From IMG/VR virus record IMGVR_UViG_3300030380_002895, positions 1 to 36,316 of that record: DNA of 36,316 bases, one strand, 5' to 3'. Both the position numbers and the translations under genes were made by a program. This DNA comes from a virus. Shown here piece by piece: positions 24,747-30,728 of this stretch (positions are counted from its first letter, which is position 1; each line of letters begins with the position of its first letter). Under the pieces are notes generated by a model that had not been told where the DNA came from, did not search any database, and saw only the letters and a list, made by a program, of their open reading frames with translations.

Positions 24747-24998
24747 ATGAAGTTCTTAAATTTAAAGTTTAATAGTAAAGAATTAAAAACTATTAGAGAT
24801 GCTTTGTTATCTGATAGGGCGGAATTAAAAAGATTAAAAAAAGACCCTAATTTTTTAAAAGAATTAGACCGCCCCGAATTAGATATCAAAACAAAAAAAA
24901 TTCTTAGGAATTCAAAAGAATATAGATTAAATCAGGATATTTATCATCGAACAAAATTAATTGAGTATATTCAGCAAAAAGAAAAACTTTTTATATAA
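24747..24998 (+). CDS. Small Lys/Leu-rich helical protein, 83 aa
   Basis: AAGGAAA precedes the ATG. Strongly charged, helical, likely coiled coil through residues 10-75. Flanked by a terminator on each side, so it is a single-gene unit. No family recognised; nucleic-acid or protein binding is possible. Confidence 0.65.
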   Translation: MKFLNLKFNSKELKTIRDALLSDRAELKRLKKDPNFLKELDRPELDIKTKKILRNSKEYRLNQDIYHRTKLIEYIQQKEKLFI

Positions 24999-25011
24999 AT
25001 AAATACTTTAA

Positions 25012-25048
25012 GACCCCGCTTTATTGATTTATTGCGGGGTTTTTTTTT
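25012..25048 (+). terminator. Rho-independent terminator
   Basis: ACCCCGC (25013-25019) pairs with GCGGGGT (25034-25040), 14-base loop, nine Ts. Ends the 83-residue gene's unit. Confidence 0.85.
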
Positions 25049-25086
25049 GTTTAAAATTTGAGGGTCGAATATTATAAACTTTTAAT

Positions 25087-25112
25087 TTGTAAAATATAGT
25101 AAAATAAAATCC
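25087..25112 (+). repeat. GTAAAA tandem element, copy 2
   Basis: Same arrangement as copy 1: GTAAAAT, then AGTAAAATAAAAT ten bases on. It lies in the 250-base gap before the 97-residue gene. Confidence 0.5.
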
Positions 25113-25218
25113 ATTTTAAGAACCATACAGACCCATTTAAATAATCCCTAGTATGATTAATCAAGTAAATCAAAATTAAAAACCCAATAAAATCAACAAA
25201 AAAAAACTATATAAAATT

Positions 25219-25239
25219 AAGTAAAAATTTAGTAAAATC
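25219..25239 (+). repeat. GTAAAA tandem element, copy 3
   Basis: GTAAAAAT, then AGTAAAATC 11 bases on; 62 bases before the ATG at 25301. The TAAAAT (25233-25238) could be a -10. Confidence 0.45.
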
Positions 25240-25300
25240 TAGGTAATTAATCGAATATCTTTTATTGGGTATTCTGGCTATATAAAAAGGATGGTAAAAA

Positions 25301-25594
25301 ATGACTATATCAAAGAAACACTTAATTCAATTGGTTAAACTTTATAAAAAGGCTCATATGGAATATGAGGTAATAAGACCCAGATTGATTAAAAATAAAT
25401 TAGACTGTGATGTCTTAGATATCTTTGACGTTTTAAAGATGGAGCTTGAGGCTTTTGGCAAGAGGAACTGTAAGAACTTTAATGACTTAATCTTTAATGC
25501 TGAAATACTCAAAGTTGAACAAGAAAATAAAAAAGAAGTTAAATCAATTCAAGCCACTGTTGATTATGTTCATGAAAGAAACAATATAAAATAA
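25301..25594 (+). CDS. Small charged protein, 97 aa, single-gene unit
   Basis: AAGGATGG precedes the ATG. Helical, Lys/Glu-rich, two Cys. It has its own terminator and at least one upstream GTAAAA element. Third of three consecutive monocistronic genes. No family recognised. Confidence 0.65.
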   Translation: MTISKKHLIQLVKLYKKAHMEYEVIRPRLIKNKLDCDVLDIFDVLKMELEAFGKRNCKNFNDLIFNAEILKVEQENKKEVKSIQATVDYVHERNNIK

Positions 25595-25608
25595 GACCAT
25601 ACGACCCC

Positions 25609-25640
25609 ACCCCCGTTATTAATTTAGCGGGGGTTTTTTT
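25609..25640 (+). terminator. Rho-independent terminator
   Basis: ACCCCCG (25609-25615) pairs with CGGGGGT (25628-25634), 12-base loop, seven Ts. Ends the third single-gene unit and insulates the late promoter. Confidence 0.85.
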
Positions 25641-25771
25641 ACGCCTACAATTTACCCCCGATATTTATTCCCAAAGTGTTAACCCAAAGAGTTAGCAATC
25701 CTCACACTAGCTAGAGCCTCACAGATTTGTACACTTTAGTATTACTTTACAGAATATTCCTAGAGCTAAGA

Positions 25772-25808
25772 CCCCTACCCACCCCCATGCACCTGCCACC
25801 CCACCCCC
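25772..25808 (-). other. Potential G-quadruplex tract
   Basis: Five C-runs of three to five bases on the plus strand, so five G-runs on the minus strand, within 37 bases of an AT-rich genome. Loops between the runs are one to two bases except one of 12 bases. An AT-only palindrome follows directly. Confidence 0.55.
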
Positions 25809-26014
25809 TGTATATGTATATATACGACCTTCCGCTAAAATCAAGGAAAATCAATGTCAACTGGGGTCTTGAGGATACCTAGGGTTCGCCTACAGTAGAG
25901 AGATTATGTACCCCAATGGGAAGCATATGAAGAAAAGGAAGGGAAAAGACATTGTATCCAATGTTAACCTCTCTAGAATACACTAGGGAGATTACCTATG
26001 GACCCTCCCACGGG

Positions 26015-26032
26015 GTACAATTACTATTGTAC
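26015..26032. promoter_or_regulatory. Perfect 7-bp inverted repeat upstream of the late promoter
   Basis: GTACAAT, four bases, ATTGTAC, ending 34 bases before the -35. Shape and place fit a dimeric regulator site. Confidence 0.5.
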
Positions 26033-26066
26033 ATACGAATAACGGATATGTCAAGAAAAAAAAGGG

Positions 26067-26095
26067 TTGACGGATTGTAAATTCGTGCCTATAAT
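26067..26095 (+). promoter_or_regulatory. Strong sigma70 promoter of the late operon
   Basis: TTGACG (26067-26072), 17-base spacer, TATAAT (26090-26095): one base from perfect. No terminator is visible downstream through the packaging and structural genes, so it may drive the whole rightward operon. Confidence 0.85.
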
Positions 26096-26200
26096 ATAAT
26101 AACTATAATAAGCCTGTATTCCAATGGGCTACACACATATAGTATAATCATCTTATATCATAAAAAGGGCATTACGGAAGGGCTTATTACATAAATAATC

Positions 26201-26377
26201 ATGAAATCAAAATCAACAGTTAACAAAGCAGGGAACTATACCAAACCTACAATGCGTAAAAACCTATTTAATAGGATTAAAGCAGGGGGCAAGGGCGGAA
26301 ATCCTGGACAATGGAGTGCCAGAAAGGCACAGATGTTAGCATCCGCCTATAAAAAGGCAGGAGGAGGATACAAATAA
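26201..26377 (+). CDS. Small basic conserved phage protein, 58 aa
   Basis: Contains Lys-Pro-Thr-Met-Arg-Lys, a Lys-Ala-Gly-Gly-Lys-Gly-Gly segment, Gln-Trp-Ser-Ala-Arg-Lys-Ala-Gln, and a Gly-Gly-Gly-Tyr end. From memory this pattern is common in aquatic phages, function unknown. First gene of the late operon; its stop overlaps the next ATG (TAATG). Confidence 0.75.
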   Translation: MKSKSTVNKAGNYTKPTMRKNLFNRIKAGGKGGNPGQWSARKAQMLASAYKKAGGGYK

Positions 26378-26913
26378 TGCCAGTACCACTAATAGGAGTA
26401 GGGGTTGTAGCAGCAGCTAACTTCATAGTTAGAAAAGGCGTGGTAAAAGCTACTAAAAAGTATACACCTGCACTAATTTCAAAAGCAAAAAAATATATTA
26501 ATAAAAATAAATTAATATTATCAGGAAATAAAGTTATAAAACCTAAAAAAGGACAGATAAAAACTACAAAAAAGACTACCACAAAGAAAACAACAACTAA
26601 AAAGACACCAGTTAAGAATACTACACCTACAGGAACTACAAAACCTGGTACAAAAAGTAAAGTTCCGGGATTAATTATTGGAATAGGTGCAATAGGTGGT
26701 GGAACTGCTCTTATGAAAAGTGGTGGAGACAAGGGAACAGGCGGAAGTGGTATGACTTTCAACCAAGCATTTGCTAAAGCTAGAAAAGAAAAAGGTAAAA
26801 ATGCTACATTCTCTTATAAAGGCAAGATGTATAGCACTGCTACGATGGATGATGTAAAGAAAGCAGGGTTTGATAATCTAAAAGATTACTTAAACTCAAT
26901 GAAAAAGAAATAA
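26377..26913 (+). CDS. Membrane-anchored Lys/Thr-rich protein, 178 aa
   Basis: An N-terminal hydrophobic stretch (about 1-18), a Lys/Thr-only repeat region (about 65-90), a Gly/Ile-rich membrane-like segment (about 102-115), then a small C-terminal domain. That domain has the pattern Phe-Asn-Gln-Ala-Phe-Ala-X-Ala-Arg...Gly-Lys-Met-Tyr-Ser-Thr, seen in many phage proteins. Late-operon position suggests a virion or assembly role. Confidence 0.7.
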   Translation: MPVPLIGVGVVAAANFIVRKGVVKATKKYTPALISKAKKYINKNKLILSGNKVIKPKKGQIKTTKKTTTKKTTTKKTPVKNTTPTGTTKPGTKSKVPGLIIGIGAIGGGTALMKSGGDKGTGGSGMTFNQAFAKARKEKGKNATFSYKGKMYSTATMDDVKKAGFDNLKDYLNSMKKK

Positions 26914-26916
26914 TCC

Positions 26917-27057
26917 TTGCAAAGGAAACAAAAAGAAACAACGAATATAGTTTTTGTTCCTAAAAGAACCTCTATCGGTAGAGGCAAGATAGGGTTTAGT
27001 ACCATGAACAAACATAAACGAAGGTCTTATAAGAAATATAGAGGGCAAGGTAACTAA
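26917..27057 (+). CDS. Very basic small protein, 46 aa
   Basis: TTG start four bases after the previous stop; ends in His-Lys-Arg-Arg-Ser-Tyr-Lys-Lys-Tyr-Arg-Gly-Gln-Gly, a tail I recall from other marine phages. Its stop overlaps the next ATG (TAATG). A Met at 26992 could start a 21-residue form. Confidence 0.6.
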   Translation: MQRKQKETTNIVFVPKRTSIGRGKIGFSTMNKHKRRSYKKYRGQGN

Positions 27058-27182
27058 TGGTAGCAAAGGTATCCACTATAAAAAGAAAAATAAAAAATAA
27101 ACAGAAGTTAGGCTTCTCTGAAAAAGCAAGAGCAGTCAATAAAGGCTTACTACCAAGTAAATCAAAACAGAGAGGTAAATAA
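27057..27182 (+). CDS. Small basic protein, 41 aa
   Basis: Lys-rich; overlaps the previous stop by one base and is followed two bases later by the next ATG. No family recognised. Part of the run of tiny basic genes. Confidence 0.55.
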   Translation: MVAKVSTIKRKIKNKQKLGFSEKARAVNKGLLPSKSKQRGK

Positions 27183-27184
27183 AA

Positions 27185-27328
27185 ATGAATAAGTCAGCAA
27201 AGGCAAAGGTTAGAAAGGTAGCCTCTGGACTAGGTAAAGCAGTAAAGGCACACACTGCCCAGAGAAAACTTTTAAAATCAGCTTTAATGAGTAAGAAAAA
27301 TGGCGGACCCAAAAAAAGGTACGGGTAA
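27185..27328 (+). CDS. Small basic protein, 47 aa
   Basis: Lys/Ala/Arg-rich helix, histone-tail-like. Overlaps the next gene by 29 bases. Function unknown; DNA binding likely from charge. Confidence 0.55.
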   Translation: MNKSAKAKVRKVASGLGKAVKAHTAQRKLLKSALMSKKNGGPKKRYG

Positions 27329-27602
27329 AAAGCCTAAAGGCTCAGGCAGAAGGTTATATACAGATGAAAACCCTAAAGATACAGTCAGCATCAAGTACGC
27401 CACAGTACAAGATGCCAAAGACACAATCAGAAAGGTTATCAATATTAATAAGCCTTATGCGAGAAAGATTCAGATACTCACAGTCTTGGAGCAGAGAGCT
27501 AAGGTTGCAGGAAAATTTGAGCAGGCCCGATTGGCGAAAGCGGCTAAATTGAAATTAAAGAGGATGCACGATGGCACTAGCAAAAAGTCAAAGAAGTCTT
27601 AA
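27300..27602 (+). CDS. Conserved marine-phage basic protein, 100 aa
   Basis: Pattern Lys-Gly-Thr-Gly-Lys-Lys-Pro-X-Gly-Ser-Gly-Arg-Arg-Leu-Tyr-Thr-Asp-Glu-Asn-Pro, then a helical part with Ala-Arg-Lys-Ile-Gln-Ile-Leu-Thr-Val. From memory this is a recurring family of aquatic phages with no known role. It overlaps the next gene by 32 bases. Confidence 0.75.
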   Translation: MADPKKGTGKKPKGSGRRLYTDENPKDTVSIKYATVQDAKDTIRKVININKPYARKIQILTVLEQRAKVAGKFEQARLAKAAKLKLKRMHDGTSKKSKKS

Positions 27603-27819
27603 ATCATGGACAAAACAAAAATGGAGAACGAAGTCTGGGAAACCCTCTTCCAAGACTGGGGAGAGGTACTTACCCTCAGCGGCGATACAAGCATTGTCCC
27701 CTCAGGAGTACGCAGCGACAACAAAGGCAAAAAGAAAAGCAACAAAACAAGGAAAGCAGTTCGCAAAACAACCAAAGAACATAGCAAAGAAGACGAGAGC
27801 CTATAGGAGGGTATCATGA
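27571..27819 (+). CDS. Conserved basic protein with Trp-Thr-Lys-Gln-Lys-Trp motif, 82 aa
   Basis: Contains Trp-Thr-Lys-Gln-Lys-Trp-Arg-Thr-Lys-Ser-Gly-Lys, Arg-Tyr-Leu-Pro, and a Lys-Gln-Pro-Lys-X-Ile-Ala-Lys-Lys-Thr tail: a family I recall from many marine phages and some larger viruses, function unknown. The three conserved basic families here (starts 26201, 27300, 27571) often travel together in my memory. Confidence 0.75.
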   Translation: MALAKSQRSLKSWTKQKWRTKSGKPSSKTGERYLPSAAIQALSPQEYAATTKAKRKATKQGKQFAKQPKNIAKKTRAYRRVS

Positions 27820-27974
27820 AGAACGATAAAAAATTTAATGGAAAGACAGATAATAGAAATAATAAAACACAAAATTTCGGTATGCTATCTGTAAAGGCAG
27901 GAATAGATAATAATCCTAAAGCCACACAGGCAGATAGGATTGCAGGAGCTACCATGAAAAAGGGGAGGGCGTAA
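27816..27974 (+). CDS. Small protein, 52 aa
   Basis: AGGAGGG precedes the ATG, and the stop overlaps the next ATG (TAATG). Asn/Lys-rich, soluble. No family recognised. Confidence 0.6.
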   Translation: MKNDKKFNGKTDNRNNKTQNFGMLSVKAGIDNNPKATQADRIAGATMKKGRA

Positions 27975-28087
27975 TGGACTATTTAAAAAATATTTGGATT
28001 GATGTCAAAGGGTGGAGCAAAAAGAAAAAAATATTTGCTTGTGCCGTTGTGGCAATCATTATCATTGCACTAATACAAGGAGCATAG
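27974..28087 (+). CDS. Single-pass membrane micro-protein, 37 aa
   Basis: A charged, Trp-containing N-terminus and four Lys precede an 18-residue hydrophobic helix rich in Ile, Val and Ala. GGGAGGG site upstream. Possibly a small virion or lysis-related membrane protein; unproven. Confidence 0.6.
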   Translation: MDYLKNIWIDVKGWSKKKKIFACAVVAIIIIALIQGA

Positions 28088-28088
28088 A

Positions 28089-28256
28089 ATGACTAAAGAG
28101 ACAGAAGATAATCAAAAGAATACTACTCTTAAAGCTATGGAAAGACTTCGTAAAGAAAGAGAAAGAAAAAGAGAATTGGGTATTGGTGGTAGATATAGTT
28201 TTGAACTCTTAAAAGATAAGGTTAGAAAATTAGATACATACGACAGAGGGGACTAA
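28089..28256 (+). CDS. Charged helical protein, 55 aa
   Basis: AAGGAGC precedes the ATG. Arg/Lys/Glu-rich central helix. Ends directly before the next ATG. No family recognised. Confidence 0.6.
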   Translation: MTKETEDNQKNTTLKAMERLRKERERKRELGIGGRYSFELLKDKVRKLDTYDRGD

Positions 28257-28595
28257 ATGGCAAAGTCCGATGCTGAAAAGAAAAAAGATTTTTTAAAGAA
28301 GCACGGGTTAAAAAGATTTAATGTTTGTGTCATACGCACTGAAGGTAATAAGAAAGGTAAGGTTGGTATACTCGTTAACGGGAAGCCCAAGCTTATTCGC
28401 TTCGGTGACGCTTCTATGGGTCACAACTATTCCCCAGAAGCTAGGAAGTCTTTTAAATCACGCCATGCAAAAAATATCGCAAAAGGTCCGACAAGTGCTG
28501 CGTACTGGGCAAACAAATGTTTATGGTCAGGTAAAGGCGGTTCGAAGAAAAGTCCTCCTAAAAGTCAAAAAGTTGTTAGAGGAGCCAGAGGTTAA
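28257..28595 (+). CDS. Conserved basic phage protein, 112 aa
   Basis: Pattern Gly-Lys-Pro-Lys-Leu-Ile-Arg-Phe-Gly-Asp-Ala-X-Met, then Ala-Arg-Lys-Ser-Phe-Lys-Ser-Arg-His and Ala-Ala-Tyr-Trp-Ala-Asn-Lys-Cys-Leu-Trp. This resembles a frequent phage family in which the arginine-rich part is followed by a Tyr-Trp-X-Cys end. Role unknown. Basic Lys/Ser tail. Confidence 0.7.
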   Translation: MAKSDAEKKKDFLKKHGLKRFNVCVIRTEGNKKGKVGILVNGKPKLIRFGDASMGHNYSPEARKSFKSRHAKNIAKGPTSAAYWANKCLWSGKGGSKKSPPKSQKVVRGARG

Positions 28596-28665
28596 ACTGA
28601 GCGGAAGAGTTTATAAAGCTGTTAAAGATACAGAGACAGTAGAGTTAATAAAAGAAAGAGATTAA
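28573..28665 (+). CDS. Possible micro-ORF between two late genes, 30 aa
   Basis: A TTG-started frame that overlaps the end of the previous gene and stops one base before the next start. Acidic/basic mixed. No ribosome site seen; the tight fit to the next gene is the main argument. Confidence 0.3.
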   Translation: MLEEPEVKLSGRVYKAVKDTETVELIKERD

Positions 28666-29301
28666 TTGGCATACTTAAATCATAACCTACCTCCTTTTAG
28701 TGCATACATTAGAAATGAATATTTATACGACCATGAAAAGGGACATGGCGAATATACATTTGCCGATGTACATACAGTTAATAGTTTAGAAAGAAGAGCA
28801 TTATTATTTGAATGTTTATTACCGAATGGAGTAAACTGGACAAGAAGACCTATTCATGCCTTTTGTTGGAAAAAGAATGCTCCTAAACATGATTTAAATA
28901 TCCATCAATATTGGGATTGCTTTTCACCTTATGTGGATGTCCAAAGAAGAAATAGATTAGCAAACTGCAGAGCAGAACTCGTAGATTACAAAGGTGTCAA
29001 AAGAAAAGGCACATACATGTTTACAATAGACTGGGCATGGGAAAATAAAGCAGGGATGTTAGATACTAATTTTAGTGAAGACCCCGAACACAAATGTGCC
29101 CATATGTTTAGAATGGATGATGGAAACTTTTTTGCATACCCCAACAATAGAACCATCTGGTATGACGATGCTTTCATGGAAGAAAGATTAACAAAAAATC
29201 CAGGATACAAGATAGACCAAAATTTTTATACAGTAGAGAATACAAGAGAGGAAGATACGACAACTGACGATTCATACATGACTCAGTTTGAACGCCCTTA
29301 G
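28666..29301 (+). CDS. Unknown Trp/His/Cys-rich protein paired with transferase-like gene, 211 aa
   Basis: TTG start abutting the previous stop. The protein is rich in aromatic residues, His and Cys, with conserved-looking Trp-Thr-Arg-Arg-Pro and Trp-Asp-Cys-Phe segments and an acidic C-terminal tail. It reads as a compact globular enzyme or binding protein, not as a capsid protein. Its stop overlaps the start of the next gene (TAGTG), so the two products are made together. No family recognised. Confidence 0.65.
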   Translation: MAYLNHNLPPFSAYIRNEYLYDHEKGHGEYTFADVHTVNSLERRALLFECLLPNGVNWTRRPIHAFCWKKNAPKHDLNIHQYWDCFSPYVDVQRRNRLANCRAELVDYKGVKRKGTYMFTIDWAWENKAGMLDTNFSEDPEHKCAHMFRMDDGNFFAYPNNRTIWYDDAFMEERLTKNPGYKIDQNFYTVENTREEDTTTDDSYMTQFERP

Positions 29302-30065
29302 TGAAAATATTCTTTGACCATATTACGGGCAAACTAACGAACTATGATTTTCTATACTCTCTCGCTTTAGCTAAGTTTGAAGAAAGAGAATACTGTCAAG
29401 CTTTTGAAAATGGTTGGATACCTTTATCATGGTACTATACCAAACTAGATGGACTGACTTGGATTAATGCTAGGAATACAAGATTACTATTAAGTAAATT
29501 TACATTTAGTAAAAAACAAAGAAAGACATTACGAAAAAAAGATATACGAGTAGAGATACACGATAAACTAGATGATAATCTTTTTGAAACTATCTCCGAT
29601 ATATTTAAAAAATATGTTCGATATAAAAACTTTCATGAAAAAGATTACGAAGAAGACAGTGAAGTTTTTGAAAAAGAAGATTACATTGATTGGAAATATT
29701 TTATTTATTATTACAAAGATAAACCAACAGCGTTTACAGAATTAAAAGTTTTCAAAGGCAAGTATGTTCTAACAGGCCAGTTTGCTTGGGATTATCAATA
29801 TCCAAAATTAGGTATGGGAACGTATGCAACTTTATACGAGATAGACTGGTCTATCAAAAACAAATGTAAGAAATATTACTTGTCCTATGGTTATGAAAAA
29901 ACAAGTACATACAAATCAAGGTTCGATGGATTTGAGTTTTGGAATGGTAGAAGTTGGTTAGATAATAAAACGATGTATAAAAAATTATGTGAATACGATA
30001 CAGATATTAATACTCTACCTGAGTTAAATAAATATCAAAGAAAGTATTTTGAGGTTATAAAATAA
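29301..30065 (+). CDS. Arginyl/leucyl-tRNA-protein transferase-like (GNAT-fold) protein, 254 aa
   Basis: The C-terminal half matches the order of conserved elements in ATE/Bpt aminoacyltransferases: a Tyr-Lys-Asp-Lys-Pro-Thr-Ala-Phe strand pair, Leu-Gly-Met-Gly-Thr-Tyr-Ala-Thr-Leu-Tyr-Glu-Ile, Tyr-Tyr-Leu-Ser-Tyr-Gly-Tyr, Tyr-Lys-Ser-Arg-Phe, and Glu-Phe-Trp-Asn-Gly-X-Ser-Trp. These enzymes use charged tRNA to add an amino acid to a protein N-terminus. The N-terminal half lacks the Cys-rich part typical of eukaryotic ATE. Family assignment is by eye. The substrate is unknown; the coupled upstream protein is a candidate partner. Confidence 0.65.
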   Translation: MKIFFDHITGKLTNYDFLYSLALAKFEEREYCQAFENGWIPLSWYYTKLDGLTWINARNTRLLLSKFTFSKKQRKTLRKKDIRVEIHDKLDDNLFETISDIFKKYVRYKNFHEKDYEEDSEVFEKEDYIDWKYFIYYYKDKPTAFTELKVFKGKYVLTGQFAWDYQYPKLGMGTYATLYEIDWSIKNKCKKYYLSYGYEKTSTYKSRFDGFEFWNGRSWLDNKTMYKKLCEYDTDINTLPELNKYQRKYFEVIK

Positions 30066-30361
30066 TGCCACTATATTCTTTTAAAAATAAGAAGACAGGA
30101 AAAGAATGGGAAGAGATTTTATCTTTTGCAGAAAGAGAAAAATTATTAAAAGATAAAAATATTGAACAATTAATTACTGCACCTCGATTAAGTTTTATTG
30201 AAAGAGCAGAACACAAAGGTAGAGACCAAATGATAAGTGCTGCTCGTCAAGGTATGAGAGAAAGACAAATAGAAGAACAAGTGGGTATTAGAAAGTCTCC
30301 TGATTGGTTAAAAGAAAGAACAGAGAGACATTTACAAAAGGTAAGAAATGTTAGTTCCTGA
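30065..30361 (+). CDS. Small phage protein with FmdB-like N-terminus, 98 aa
   Basis: Starts Met-Pro-Leu-Tyr-Ser-Phe-Lys-Asn-Lys-Lys-Thr-Gly, like phage relatives of the FmdB zinc-ribbon proteins, but without their Cys. The rest is a charged helix. It overlaps the small terminase by 14 bases. Possibly a packaging accessory. Confidence 0.65.
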   Translation: MPLYSFKNKKTGKEWEEILSFAEREKLLKDKNIEQLITAPRLSFIERAEHKGRDQMISAARQGMRERQIEEQVGIRKSPDWLKERTERHLQKVRNVSS

Positions 30362-30728
30362 GAAAACAAAACAGTTAACAGAAAAGCAAGAAAGCTTTTT
30401 AGAAAATTTATTTGGACAAGCTAGAGGTAATCCAAGAGAAGCTGCCAAACTTGCAGGATACGATGAGAATGGATATCAGAAGGTTGTTAAATCTTTAAAA
30501 CAAGAAATCATCGAAAGAGCAGAAGGTGTATTAGCAACTCATTCACCGAAAGCTGTGATGGGAATGGTTAATGCTTTAGATGATGATGGTAGTGTACCAG
30601 GAGCAAACACTAGACTCGAAGCAGCCAAACAAATTTTAGATAGAGTTGGAATATCTAAAACAGAACGCATTGATGTTAATGCGAAAGTCCAACACGGAAT
30701 ATTTATCTTACCGCCAAAGAATGTATGA
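30348..30728 (+). CDS. terS: Terminase small subunit
   Basis: The 126-residue protein has the expected layout. A helix-turn-helix-like N-terminal part (Leu-Thr-Glu-Lys-Gln-Glu...Pro-Arg-Glu-Ala-Ala-Lys-Leu-Ala-Gly-Tyr) is followed by a helical oligomerisation part (Asn-Thr-Arg-Leu-Glu-Ala-Ala-Lys-Gln-Ile-Leu-Asp) and a short beta tail. It should recognise the packaging site and load DNA onto the large subunit, whose gene overlaps its end by eight bases. Confidence 0.8.
   Translation: MLVPEKTKQLTEKQESFLENLFGQARGNPREAAKLAGYDENGYQKVVKSLKQEIIERAEGVLATHSPKAVMGMVNALDDDGSVPGANTRLEAAKQILDRVGISKTERIDVNAKVQHGIFILPPKNV

Larger units (their letters stand above)
25641..26200. other. Long non-coding control region before the late operon
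   Basis: About 560 bases with no credible gene. In order: a degenerate motif copy (25663-25673); a C-rich tract (25772-25808); the AT palindrome GTATATATAC (25816-25825); an imperfect inverted repeat CTCTCTAG/CTAGGGAG (25969-25990); a perfect inverted repeat GTACAAT/ATTGTAC (26015-26032); the promoter at 26067-26095; and a repeated TGTAYYCCAATGGG (25907-25920 and 26115-26128). It could hold an origin, a packaging site or the late-gene switch. Confidence 0.65.

Noticed and set aside
26277-26762. 161-residue minus-strand ORF rich in Val/Phe/Pro
   Set aside because: Antisense shadow of the Lys/Thr-rich gene.
26970-26985. Hairpin CCTCTATCGGTAGAGG considered as a motif copy or terminator
   Set aside because: Lacks the central CC of the motif, has no T-run and lies inside a coding frame.
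27606-27806. 66-residue plus-strand ORF
   Set aside because: Lies in another frame of the conserved Trp-Thr-Lys-Gln-Lys-Trp gene.
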